Below are positions 7,665 to 16,153 of a DNA stretch of 52,591 bases, piece by piece. Location of the stretch: assembly GCA_017303505.1 (NCBI GenBank), contig JAFLCP010000043.1, positions 1 through 52,591 on the forward strand, read 5' to 3'. The notes under the pieces are model-generated. The model saw only the letters and a list, made by a program, of their open reading frames with translations, made no database searches and was not told the origin of the DNA. Every line of letters starts with the position of its first letter. Position 1 is the stretch's first letter. A program made the translations under genes and the position numbers. This stretch comes from Planctomycetota bacterium. GTDB lineage: Bacteria; Planctomycetota; Planctomycetia; Pirellulales; Pirellulaceae.

Positions 7665-7774
7665 CTCTCCCGTGGCTGGATGCACGACTGATGAAGGTAC
7701 ATCGGTACGCTTGACGTCAGTATAGAAAACATACTTGTTCATTATTAGCTAATCTACTCAAGGAGTCGAAGAGG

Positions 7775-10700
7775 ATGGCAACTATTGAGGTGAACCGTGG
7801 TAAGTCGTTGGAGTCGGGCAGCAGTGCTCCAACGGGTCTACGTGGCAACCGAGCAGGCTTGAAGGTCGAGCCGCTCTTTTGCCCGCAAGACGTTGCTTGC
7901 CCGTTTTCCACAGTGGAATGGGAAACTCGTAAAGCAGCAATCAAAGACGATTCGGGCAAGGCTCTGTTTGAGCAGACAGATTGCCAAATCCCGAAGTCTT
8001 GGTCTCAATTGGCGACCAACGTGGTTGTTAGCAAGTACTTTTACGGTGAGCCAGGTACCGAGCAGCGCGAGAAGAGCGTTAAGCAGTTGATTCATCGCGT
8101 TACGCGAACGATCACGGATTGGGGCATGGCAGATGGTTATTTCGACTCGGCCGACGATGCAGAACGCTTCTATCGTGAATTGAGCTGGCTTTGCTTGCAT
8201 CAATACGGTTCGTTCAACTCGCCAGTTTGGTTCAACGTAGGGCTGTACCATCAGTACGGTGTCTCCGGCGCAAAGTGCAACTGGCACTTTGATCGTGAGT
8301 TGGGTGAAGTGACCCAACCAGAGAATCCTTACGAATTCCCACAAGCCAGCGCCTGCTTTATTCAGAGCGTGGATGACAACATGGAAGACATCATGCGGCT
8401 GGCCACCAGCGAAGCGATGCTCTTCAAGTTCGGTTCCGGTACGGGAACGGACCTCTCGACCATCCGTTCGAGCCGTGAGAAGCTCTCGGGAGGTGGTAAG
8501 CCAAGCGGTCCATTGTCGTTTATGCGAGTTTATGACCAGATCGCTGCCGTGGTGAAGAGTGGTGGCAAGACCCGTCGCGCTGCCAAAATGCAATCCTTGA
8601 AAGTCTGGCATCCAGACATCATGGAGTTCATCGAGTGCAAATGGAAGGAAGAAAAGAAGGCTCACGTTCTCATCGAGAAAGGTGGATACGAGTCCAACTT
8701 CAATGGTGAAGCGTATAGCTCGATTTTGTTCCAGAACGCAAACCTATCCGTTCGTGTTACCGACGATTACATGGAAGCGGTTCGCGATAATCGCAAGTGG
8801 AAAACACAGTGGGTTAGCAAAAAGGCGGGTGGTGATGCCCCTGAATACGAAGCTCGCGAAATTTTGACCCGCATGGCCGAATGCGCATGGCAGTGCGGTG
8901 ATCCTGGCGTTCAATACGATACTACGATTAACCGTTGGCACACCTGTCCAAAGAGTGGTCGCATCAACGCCAGCAACCCATGTTCGGAATACATGTTCCT
9001 CGATGATACCGCCTGTAACTTGGCAAGTATCAATTTGATGAAGTTCCGAAAGGACGACGGCACGTTTGATGTCTCAGGTTTCACAGCTGCTTGCCGCTTG
9101 TTCTTCATCGCCCAAGAAATCTTGGTTGACCATGCGAGTTATCCAACCGATCGCATCGCTTTAAACAGCCATTTGTTCCGTCCATTGGGACTGGGCTATT
9201 CCAACTTGGGTAGCTTGATGATGGCGGGTGGTTTGGCCTATGACTCCGATGCGGCTCGTGGTATTTGCGGTTCGATTACTGCATTGCTCCACGGTGCTGC
9301 GAACTTGGCGAGCGCTGAAATGGCAGCTGTTGTTGGCCCATTTGCAGGCTACGAAACCAACCGCGAACCGATGTTGAACGTAATGAAGATGCATCGCGAT
9401 GCCGTTGAGAAGATCGACGAAGCTGGCCCTGCTTATCTCAAGGATGCGGCTCGCAATTTGTGGGACCGTGTATTGGGCGCTGGCAAAGCAAACGGCTTCC
9501 GCAATGCACAATCCACCGTATTGGCTCCAACAGGTACGATCAGCTTCATGATGGACTGCGATACCACCGGTATCGAGCCTGACATCGCATTGGTCAAGTA
9601 CAAACAATTGGCGGGTGGTGGTTCGATGAAAATCGCTAACCGCACTGTTCCAATGGCGTTGGAATCGATGGGCTATTCGAAAGACGCGATCGATTCGATC
9701 ACCAAGTATGTTGAAACTCGCGATACCATCGAAGGTGCTGCTGAGTTGAAGGAAGAGCATCTATCGATTTTCGACTGTGCTTTCCGTCCAGCTAACGGTG
9801 TTCGCAGCATTCCTTGGCAAGCTCACGTTTTGATGATGGCTGCTGCTCAACCCTTCTTGTCGGGTGCAATCTCCAAGACGGTGAACATGCCTAACGATGT
9901 GACACCGAAAGATATCGCTGACGCCTACTTCTGGGGTTGGGAACTCGGCTTGAAGGCGATCGCCATCTATCGCGATGGTTCCAAGCAAAGCCAGCCGCTC
10001 AACACAACCTCCGAAGCGGATAAGAAAGCAGCGAAGACCGAAACCAAGGTCGTCGAGAAGATTGTTTACAAGGCTCGACGTGAACGCTTGCCAGACACTC
10101 GACAATCGGTAACCCATAAGTTCTCGATTGCTGGTCACGAAGGCTACATCAATGTTGGTCTCTATCCAGATGGACGGCCGGGCGAAGTTTTCATCACGAT
10201 GGCCAAAGAAGGTTCAACCATCGGCGGTTTGATGGACAGCTTTGGAACAGCCATCTCGATTTCGTTGCAATATGGTGTGCCTTTGGAAGTGTTGGTGAAT
10301 AAGTTCAGCCACACCCGCTTCGAGCCCATGGGACATACCACCAACCCAGATATTCGCATCGCGAAGAGCGTTGTGGACTATATCTTCCGTTGGTTGGGCA
10401 TCACTTTCTTGGCAGGTTATCGCGAAGCAAGCATGGGGCAGTTGAAGGTCGCTGAACCTGCAGCGGTTGCTCCAGCTCCGGCGGTTGAAAAGAAGCCTGC
10501 TACGGAAGCTGCTAAGTCGCCCGTAAATGGAAACACGGCTGAAGTTGTGTCGACGGAATATCAGACCTCGGCTCGTATCAACAGCGATCGTGTTGATTCC
10601 AGCACACTCGAACGCGCTGGGGTGGTTATGTTAGACGCAAGTGGCAACTCGCATGGAAATCGCAGCGAGCAATTTGCTCGCTTCCAAAGCGATGCCCCAA

Positions 10701-10786
10701 GTTGTGATAATTGCGGATCCATCACTGTTCGCAATGGCAACTGTTACCTCTGCCATAACTGCGGAAACAGCATGGGCTGCAGCTAG
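7775..10786 (+). CDS. nrdJ: Adenosylcobalamin-dependent ribonucleotide reductase (class II)
   Basis: Reduces ribonucleotides to deoxyribonucleotides with adenosylcobalamin as radical source, so it needs no oxygen and no small subunit. The 1003 residues show the reductase barrel: the CFIQS segment with C194, FKFGSGTGTDLSTIRSS, the thiyl-radical motif NPCSE with C403, and LAPTGTISFMMDCDTTGIEP. A TSCPD domain follows (about 770-880, including GRPGEVFITMAKEGSTIGG), then an Ala/Pro linker and a Cys-rich tail (CDNCG...CYLCHNCGNSMGCS) that probably carries the shuttle cysteines and a metal site. ATG at 7775 with AAGGAG 9 bases upstream. It is monocistronic, with its own promoter, NrdR-like sites and terminator. 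Confidence 0.96.
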   Translation: MATIEVNRGKSLESGSSAPTGLRGNRAGLKVEPLFCPQDVACPFSTVEWETRKAAIKDDSGKALFEQTDCQIPKSWSQLATNVVVSKYFYGEPGTEQREKSVKQLIHRVTRTITDWGMADGYFDSADDAERFYRELSWLCLHQYGSFNSPVWFNVGLYHQYGVSGAKCNWHFDRELGEVTQPENPYEFPQASACFIQSVDDNMEDIMRLATSEAMLFKFGSGTGTDLSTIRSSREKLSGGGKPSGPLSFMRVYDQIAAVVKSGGKTRRAAKMQSLKVWHPDIMEFIECKWKEEKKAHVLIEKGGYESNFNGEAYSSILFQNANLSVRVTDDYMEAVRDNRKWKTQWVSKKAGGDAPEYEAREILTRMAECAWQCGDPGVQYDTTINRWHTCPKSGRINASNPCSEYMFLDDTACNLASINLMKFRKDDGTFDVSGFTAACRLFFIAQEILVDHASYPTDRIALNSHLFRPLGLGYSNLGSLMMAGGLAYDSDAARGICGSITALLHGAANLASAEMAAVVGPFAGYETNREPMLNVMKMHRDAVEKIDEAGPAYLKDAARNLWDRVLGAGKANGFRNAQSTVLAPTGTISFMMDCDTTGIEPDIALVKYKQLAGGGSMKIANRTVPMALESMGYSKDAIDSITKYVETRDTIEGAAELKEEHLSIFDCAFRPANGVRSIPWQAHVLMMAAAQPFLSGAISKTVNMPNDVTPKDIADAYFWGWELGLKAIAIYRDGSKQSQPLNTTSEADKKAAKTETKVVEKIVYKARRERLPDTRQSVTHKFSIAGHEGYINVGLYPDGRPGEVFITMAKEGSTIGGLMDSFGTAISISLQYGVPLEVLVNKFSHTRFEPMGHTTNPDIRIAKSVVDYIFRWLGITFLAGYREASMGQLKVAEPAAVAPAPAVEKKPATEAAKSPVNGNTAEVVSTEYQTSARINSDRVDSSTLERAGVVMLDASGNSHGNRSEQFARFQSDAPSCDNCGSITVRNGNCYLCHNCGNSMGCS

Positions 10787-10823
10787 TTCTCGAACCGATT
10801 CTCCTCCAAGTATTGGTTCCCAG

Positions 10824-10858
10824 GCGAAGCAACGTACCAGCGTTGCTTCGCTTTTTTT
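10824..10858 (+). terminator. Intrinsic terminator of nrdJ
   Basis: Perfect 11-bp stem GCGAAGCAACG (10824-10834) with CGTTGCTTCGC (10841-10851), 6-base loop, then seven T (10852-10858). It lies just past the convergent sulfatase gene's stop and belongs to nrdJ. Confidence 0.94.
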
Positions 10859-10878
10859 ATGCCGTGAAAGCAGCCCGT

Positions 10879-12750
10879 TTATGGTTGGGGAATGACGCCG
10901 AGAACTCGGGCGAAATTCCCTTCTTCAATCACAAAAAAGCCGAGTCTCTTCTGCGAATCATCTTTGACAACCCATACCGCTCCGGGGCGAGTACGAATGT
11001 TGAATCGCTCGCCCGCTGCAAGTTTGCCATAGGATTTTTCACTGCCATCGGCACCTTGCCACCACAACTCAACAGTATCCTCTGTTTCGTTGACGAATGA
11101 CGCTTGTTTGAAGGCGCCTTTGGGATTTGCGGTTGGAAGTTTTGTGTCTGAGCCTGCATGCCAAGTAAGTGGTTGGTTGGTTTGAGAGTCATTGTTCGCC
11201 GTGTTTGACAAAACTAACGGAAACTTAGGGCGGGGAATTGTGTTCCATAACTGTTGGCTAAGACTAGAAAGTAGCACTCGATTTGGGTGAGTGGTGTCCG
11301 CTGCATTCGTTGGGATATTGGAATTGGCTGCGAGATTTTTGTTTTCATCGGGATCTTCTTGTTGGTTATAGAGTTCTTGTGCAAATATCTCTCCCGTTTC
11401 AGCATCGAGCCATTCTATGTAGCGATAGTTCTCCGTTCGCAGTGCGTAGCCCATGTAATCACGCCCCGAATGTTTGCGCGGGAATTGGCTGATAGCGGCT
11501 GGCTTATGTGGGAGCGACGCATCGCGCAACAGTGGAGCAAAACTCTTTCCTTCAAGCTCTTTGGGCTGGGCGATTCCTGCCAGTTCGCAAAGCGTGGGAT
11601 AAATATCGATGAATTCGACCAGTTGTGATAACGCTTTGCCGTTGCTGGCTGCGTTCGGAGCGCGAACGATTAATGGAGCATGGGTATCGATTTCTAGATT
11701 GGTTTGTTTACACCAGCTGCGATGTTCGCCAAGTTTCCAACCGTGGTCGCTCCACAGAATAACGATGGTGTTTTGATCGAGTTTTAGATCGCGAAGCGAC
11801 TTTAGCAGCAGCCCGATTTGAGCATCGACAAAAGAAACCGATGCGTAATAACCGTGCCGCAATTCACGTTGCTGTGTTTCAGAAAGGGCGGCGTCAAACG
11901 GTGATGGGGCTTCAAGGTAATCCATGTAGCCACGCAGTTCATAAAATCCACCCATCGAACGCTGGCTAAAGGCAACTTCAGGCATCCCAGCGGGGAGAAA
12001 TGGATTGCGGGCTAATGGGATTTTCTCGCGTTCATAGAGGTCCCAATATTTTTTCGGCGTGATCCACGGAAGGTGTGGGCGAATATAGCCCACCGATAGA
12101 AAGAAGGGTTGGTTTTGTTGGGATAGAGTTCGCATCTTTTCGATGGCATCGAGAGCCTGGCGACCGTCGAGGTTCATTTCATCGGGTTGCTCTTGAATCT
12201 CTGTCGCTGGACCGCGCAGACGTTCAATAAGATCTTGTGGCTTACCCTGCTCGCGCAGTTGGTCTTTGAACTTGGCAAGTTTCTGTTGATTTGCGGGGGA
12301 ATAGCGAGCGACGTTTTGAGCTTGATGTGTTGGTTCATCCCACGAGACATCGTCGGGAAAAGTGTTATGGAAAATCTTGCCGAATGCGACCGCGCGGTAT
12401 CCGTGCGCTCGAAAGTGCTGGGGAATGGTAACAGCGTTGGGGATGGTGGTGCGAAAATCGGTTACTAAATCCCAGACTCGAGTTGAATCGGGACGTAGAC
12501 CGGTCATCAAAGAGACTCGCGAGGGATTGCAGACCGCTTGTTGGCAGTAAGCTCTTTGAAAGAGGACACCTGAGGCCGCCAGTTGATCAATATTCGGAGA
12601 GTGGACATGTTGAACCCCATAGCAACCGAGATCACAACGCATGTCATCGACGGCGATGAACAAGATGTTGGGCTTCTCAGCAGCCTGGAGTTGGGAAAGC
12701 AAGAGGCTGAAACAGGACCAACTAACGATCACCAGCAATTTGAATGGCAT
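10879..12750 (-). CDS. Secreted FGly sulfatase with C-terminal VHL-beta-like domain
   Basis: Sulfate ester hydrolase of the formylglycine type. An N-terminal signal peptide (residues 1-23, ending LQAAEKPN) sends it out of the cytoplasm. Metal-binding ILFIAVDDMR follows at about 29-38, and the modification motif CNPSR begins at C74. The overall pattern (DLGCYG, then HLPWITPKKYWDLY and SDHGWKLGEH) resembles iduronate-2-sulfatase-type members. Residues about 548-615 lie beyond the sulfatase fold and contain SFVNETEDTVELWW, AGERFNIRTRPGAVWVVKD and GFFVIEE, a pattern like the VHL beta domain. It is downstream of the ABC operon on the same strand, 59 bp after it. Substrate is unknown; a sulfated polysaccharide is likely. 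Confidence 0.9.
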   Translation of the reverse strand: MPFKLLVIVSWSCFSLLLSQLQAAEKPNILFIAVDDMRCDLGCYGVQHVHSPNIDQLAASGVLFQRAYCQQAVCNPSRVSLMTGLRPDSTRVWDLVTDFRTTIPNAVTIPQHFRAHGYRAVAFGKIFHNTFPDDVSWDEPTHQAQNVARYSPANQQKLAKFKDQLREQGKPQDLIERLRGPATEIQEQPDEMNLDGRQALDAIEKMRTLSQQNQPFFLSVGYIRPHLPWITPKKYWDLYEREKIPLARNPFLPAGMPEVAFSQRSMGGFYELRGYMDYLEAPSPFDAALSETQQRELRHGYYASVSFVDAQIGLLLKSLRDLKLDQNTIVILWSDHGWKLGEHRSWCKQTNLEIDTHAPLIVRAPNAASNGKALSQLVEFIDIYPTLCELAGIAQPKELEGKSFAPLLRDASLPHKPAAISQFPRKHSGRDYMGYALRTENYRYIEWLDAETGEIFAQELYNQQEDPDENKNLAANSNIPTNAADTTHPNRVLLSSLSQQLWNTIPRPKFPLVLSNTANNDSQTNQPLTWHAGSDTKLPTANPKGAFKQASFVNETEDTVELWWQGADGSEKSYGKLAAGERFNIRTRPGAVWVVKDDSQKRLGFFVIEEGNFARVLGVIPQP

Positions 12751-12809
12751 GGCTCGAGTCTCACAGATAAAATCGATTCACAACGATAAACCGAGTGAAG
12801 GCAAGGGGC

Positions 12810-13448
12810 TCATAATTCGGACTGATTAATCTCTGGTAAGCGAATACAAACATCGGCTAATGCATCTGCTTCATCTTGATTATGAGTAACGTGAAGTACG
12901 GTGACGCCTGTTTGGCGGTTGATGTCTTTGAGCAATTTTTGCGAAGAAGAGTGTGTTATCGCATCGAGTGCGCTCAATGGTTCGTCGAGAAGCAACGCGC
13001 TAGGCTCGAACGAAAGGGCGCGTCCCAGCGCGACTCGTTGTGCTTCACCGCCGCTTAGGCCCTGAACGCGTCTTTTAAGTAGATGTTCCAACCCCAGCAT
13101 GTTCGCCAGGAAAGCAACCTTTTCCGCTTTTTTCCTGCGCGAAGACCAGCGGATATCGAGGGCGAACTCCAAGTTTTCTCGCACGTTCAATGTAGGAAAC
13201 AAAGCAAGATCTTGTGGCATGTATCCCGTATTTCTATCCGGGGGCGACCAATGAGTTACATCAACATCATCGATTCGAATACTACCGCCTGATATTTTTC
13301 TCAGACCACAAATCGCTTCAAGAATAGTCGTCTTGCCGGTGCCTGACTTGCCCATCAAGACGGCATACTGACCGCGTTGTACCCGGAAAGAGACCTTCGG
13401 TAGTGTAAAGGAGCCTTGCCGAACGGTTAGGTTTTGAACTTCGATCAT
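12810..13448 (-). CDS. ABC transporter ATP-binding protein, molybdate/tungstate type
   Basis: Energises uptake by the permease encoded just upstream. Walker A is GKSGTGKTT (about 34-42), the ABC signature is LSGGEAQRVALGRAL, Walker B is ALLLDEP, with the D-loop SALDA and switch histidine in HVTHNQDEA. At 212 residues it is short and lacks the C-terminal TOBE domain of full-length ModC. Its ATG overlaps the permease stop (ATGA, 13445-13448). Substrate is inferred from the ModA-like binding protein; sulfate is an alternative. Confidence 0.88.
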   Translation of the reverse strand: MIEVQNLTVRQGSFTLPKVSFRVQRGQYAVLMGKSGTGKTTILEAICGLRKISGGSIRIDDVDVTHWSPPDRNTGYMPQDLALFPTLNVRENLEFALDIRWSSRRKKAEKVAFLANMLGLEHLLKRRVQGLSGGEAQRVALGRALSFEPSALLLDEPLSALDAITHSSSQKLLKDINRQTGVTVLHVTHNQDEADALADVCIRLPEINQSEL

Positions 13449-14299
13449 CCGTTAAGTCCTGCTCCAATCGCTCGCAATATGACAAGTACGATAACGGCCA
13501 TGGCTACCATTAACAGGGAGACTGCTACCGCTGCATCCAGTTGTCCTATGCTTAGTTCCAAGAAGACTGAGGTTGACAAAACTTCGGTACGAAAACGCGT
13601 GGAGCCTGCGAATACCAGAATCGGCCCAAATTCGCCGAGAGCTCGCGCCCAGGCAATTGTTCCCGCAGTGATCATGCCGCGAGTGGCTTGCGGCAGGGCA
13701 ATTCGCAAAAACGCCTCTGCCCGAGAACAGCCAAGTGTCCTCGCTACATTTTCGGCCCGTGGATCGATTTGATCGAAGGTGACTCGCATGGTACGCACGG
13801 CAAATGCACATGACACCGTGAATTGTGCAAGTATCACGGCGGGCCAGCTCAACGAGACAGGAAAATTAAGCGTTTCTCGCAAGAACTCATCCAGAATAAA
13901 ACCTTTGCCCGTCCAATTCGAAAAAGGAAAAGGTTGATGGAACAAGATGAGCAAGCTTAAACCTAGTACCAGCGGAGGAAGCACGATTGGAATGTCAACG
14001 ATGGTATCGATGAGCCTATGTCCAATGAATCGATAACGCGACAAGATATAGCCCAAGGGTGTCGCGACCCACACGGACATTATCGCTGCTATCGTGCAGC
14101 TTGCCATGGTGAGCTTAAAGGCCGACTGAATCTCAGGTTTTGATAAAGCGGTGCGAAATTCGGCGAAGGAGGTAAAGGTAATATCGGCAATGAGGAGCAA
14201 TACGATGAGTAGAATGAACGAAGACGAAAGTCCCCCCATCACCAGAAAGAAGATTCCATCTCGAACCTTGCGAGCATGGTCTTGACGCAGCGTCTTCAT
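13445..14299 (-). CDS. ABC transporter permease, ModB-like
   Basis: Inner-membrane permease of a molybdate/tungstate/sulfate-family importer, 284 residues with about six hydrophobic segments, the first at about 18-40. The EAA loop that contacts the ATPase is visible (ENVARTLGCSRAEAFLRIALP at roughly 184-204, here the core GCSRAEAFLRIALP). TIVDIPIVLPPLVLGLSLL is typical of the ModB/CysT family. It overlaps its neighbours by 4 bases on both sides, so all three genes are translationally coupled. Confidence 0.9.
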   Translation of the reverse strand: MKTLRQDHARKVRDGIFFLVMGGLSSSFILLIVLLLIADITFTSFAEFRTALSKPEIQSAFKLTMASCTIAAIMSVWVATPLGYILSRYRFIGHRLIDTIVDIPIVLPPLVLGLSLLILFHQPFPFSNWTGKGFILDEFLRETLNFPVSLSWPAVILAQFTVSCAFAVRTMRVTFDQIDPRAENVARTLGCSRAEAFLRIALPQATRGMITAGTIAWARALGEFGPILVFAGSTRFRTEVLSTSVFLELSIGQLDAAVAVSLLMVAMAVIVLVILRAIGAGLNG

Positions 14300-15912
14300 T
14301 CTTTGTCACCCGCAGTGGCAGTAGTAGGTGATGTATCTGTGCTCGGTGTGGCTGAGGTTTTGGGGATGTTCAGCTTCTTAGCTCCTAACTGCCATTGAAA
14401 GCCCTCTGCTTCAAAAACATCTTGGCTTTCAGCCGAGCAGATTCGTTGGAACAGTCGATCTGCCAACAAGGGATACTTCGAGTTCTTAGCTACACTCCAC
14501 GGTTGTGTGGCGGTTGAGCATGGGATGCCCTGTATTTCAATTGCATCCAGGAATTCTGCTGCACCTGCAGCGTTGCTTAGATAGGCGACTGCCGCGTCCA
14601 ACGCTCCCGTTCTCAACTGATTCACTAGCATATCGCCTGTAGGTGTTTGTACAGCGACATTGGACATCAACTCTTGTTGCAGGCCGGATTCGCGAAACGT
14701 ATTTTGAGTAATCCAGCCCATGGCGCATTGTTTTTCATGACCAATTCCAACCCGAAGTCCAGGTTTCGTCAAGTCTCGTAGGGAAGCGATATTCTTGGGG
14801 TTTCCTTTGGGAACCATTATGACCAATTCATTCTGTGATACTTCGGTAGCTTCCGGAAAGATGTCCGTTACTTGTGACATAAACTCCAGGTCACACGCAA
14901 AATAGGCATCGGGAATCTGCCCCGCTTTCATTTGGGCCACCAGAATTCCACAACCATTATACGTCCGAGAGACTTTCACACCCTCACGCGCTTCGAATGC
15001 GATGATGGAATCTTCAATTGCAGGTCGCAGCATCGAGCCTGCGTAGATGTTTAACTCGGGGACGTCGGACCACTGGTCTCCTTCTCCGATTGTAAAGCCT
15101 TGTTGCTGATAAGTTTTCAAGCCGCGATCACTGGCAGCGATGTAGCGAGCGAAATGGAGGGCTGCGGCAGGTTGCTTAGTCGATGAAGCGACACCTAATG
15201 AAACTTGTGAAACACCTGATTCAAATTCCACTATGGGAACAAACTCAAGTTCGGGAAAAGACACCAGAACAGGGCTGTAGACGATTCCCACATCAGCGAC
15301 TGAAATCTGAACGTCGGTAGCTACTTCTGTTACGGTCGAGCGAAATCCTCTCGTCGCCTCTTTGATGGATTCCCATTGACCTAACTTCTCAAGAATCGAT
15401 CGTGCAACCTTCGTCACTGCCGCCGCTTCAGGATCGGCTTGCACCAACCGGACATCATCACGTTTAAGATCAGCCAAACTCGTAATGCCCTTTGGATTTC
15501 CCTTTTTCACGACAAGTCCGATTGGCATTGTGGCAATCGGAATTACCTCTTCAATGAGCTTCTTGCCTTTAGCGTTTTCGAGAAAGCTGTTATCAGCGGG
15601 AAGGTAGAGATCACCTCGTTTGGAGATCTCTAGCTGAGCCAGGAGCGATTGAGAGTTTCCATATTGCACCGAAACCCTTCGTCCAGTTTCTTCTTCGTAC
15701 TGTTTTCGGATTTGCTCGATGACCGATTGGTTGCTTGCGGCGCACAGCAAGATCATCTCGGACTCACCGGATTTAGTGCCCTCAGTTGGGTTTGGTTGCG
15801 ATTGGTTTGGGGCAGTGGGACGTCCAGCCGAACGTTCGTTATGGAAAAGCCAGAAGGTCAAGCCTACTACGAGGAACAAAGAGCAAATCATGAAAAGCAA
15901 TGGTTTCGACAC
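14296..15912 (-). CDS. Tandem substrate-binding protein (two ModA-like domains)
   Basis: Extracytoplasmic solute-binding component, 538 residues where one ModA domain takes about 230. A membrane anchor or signal lies at 1-22. Domain 1 (about 52-275) starts MILLCAASNQSVIEQI and has GNSQSLLAQLEISKRGDLYL; domain 2 (about 287-515) starts LNIYAGSMLRPAIEDS and has NGCGILVAQMKAGQIPDAYF. Both show the ModA pattern of an early Ser/Ala loop, a GxS-type loop and PxD(L/A)Y. The tail is Ser/Thr-rich (about 520-538). Start is GTG 15912 with GGGGA 8 bases upstream. First gene of the transporter operon. Whether both lobes bind an oxyanion is open. Confidence 0.85.
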   Translation of the reverse strand: MSKPLLFMICSLFLVVGLTFWLFHNERSAGRPTAPNQSQPNPTEGTKSGESEMILLCAASNQSVIEQIRKQYEEETGRRVSVQYGNSQSLLAQLEISKRGDLYLPADNSFLENAKGKKLIEEVIPIATMPIGLVVKKGNPKGITSLADLKRDDVRLVQADPEAAAVTKVARSILEKLGQWESIKEATRGFRSTVTEVATDVQISVADVGIVYSPVLVSFPELEFVPIVEFESGVSQVSLGVASSTKQPAAALHFARYIAASDRGLKTYQQQGFTIGEGDQWSDVPELNIYAGSMLRPAIEDSIIAFEAREGVKVSRTYNGCGILVAQMKAGQIPDAYFACDLEFMSQVTDIFPEATEVSQNELVIMVPKGNPKNIASLRDLTKPGLRVGIGHEKQCAMGWITQNTFRESGLQQELMSNVAVQTPTGDMLVNQLRTGALDAAVAYLSNAAGAAEFLDAIEIQGIPCSTATQPWSVAKNSKYPLLADRLFQRICSAESQDVFEAEGFQWQLGAKKLNIPKTSATPSTDTSPTTATAGDKE

Positions 15913-16153
15913 TTGCCAGATCCCCGCAATCGCAAGACATAAATCGGTTCACGAAACTGATACCGACACACCAGTTGACACGCTATGTTATGGGATATTT
16001 TGTTGAATGAAAGCGCGTCAAGATTTAAATAATGATGAACTTCAGAATTCTGGTGATAACTAGGGCAAAAGGGTGCTAAACTGCCTGTTTCATAAACCTC
16101 GTCTGTGTGGAGCAGAGAGGTGGTGCGATGCGATTTGCTGGGGGCAAAATTCA

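Noticed and set aside
7541..7774. Cobalamin riboswitch ahead of nrdJ
   Set aside because: No B12-box-like sequence found in the leader; only two small hairpins are visible.
7838..8665. 275-residue antisense open frame within nrdJ
   Set aside because: nrdJ is unmistakable on the other strand and the antisense product has no recognisable domain.
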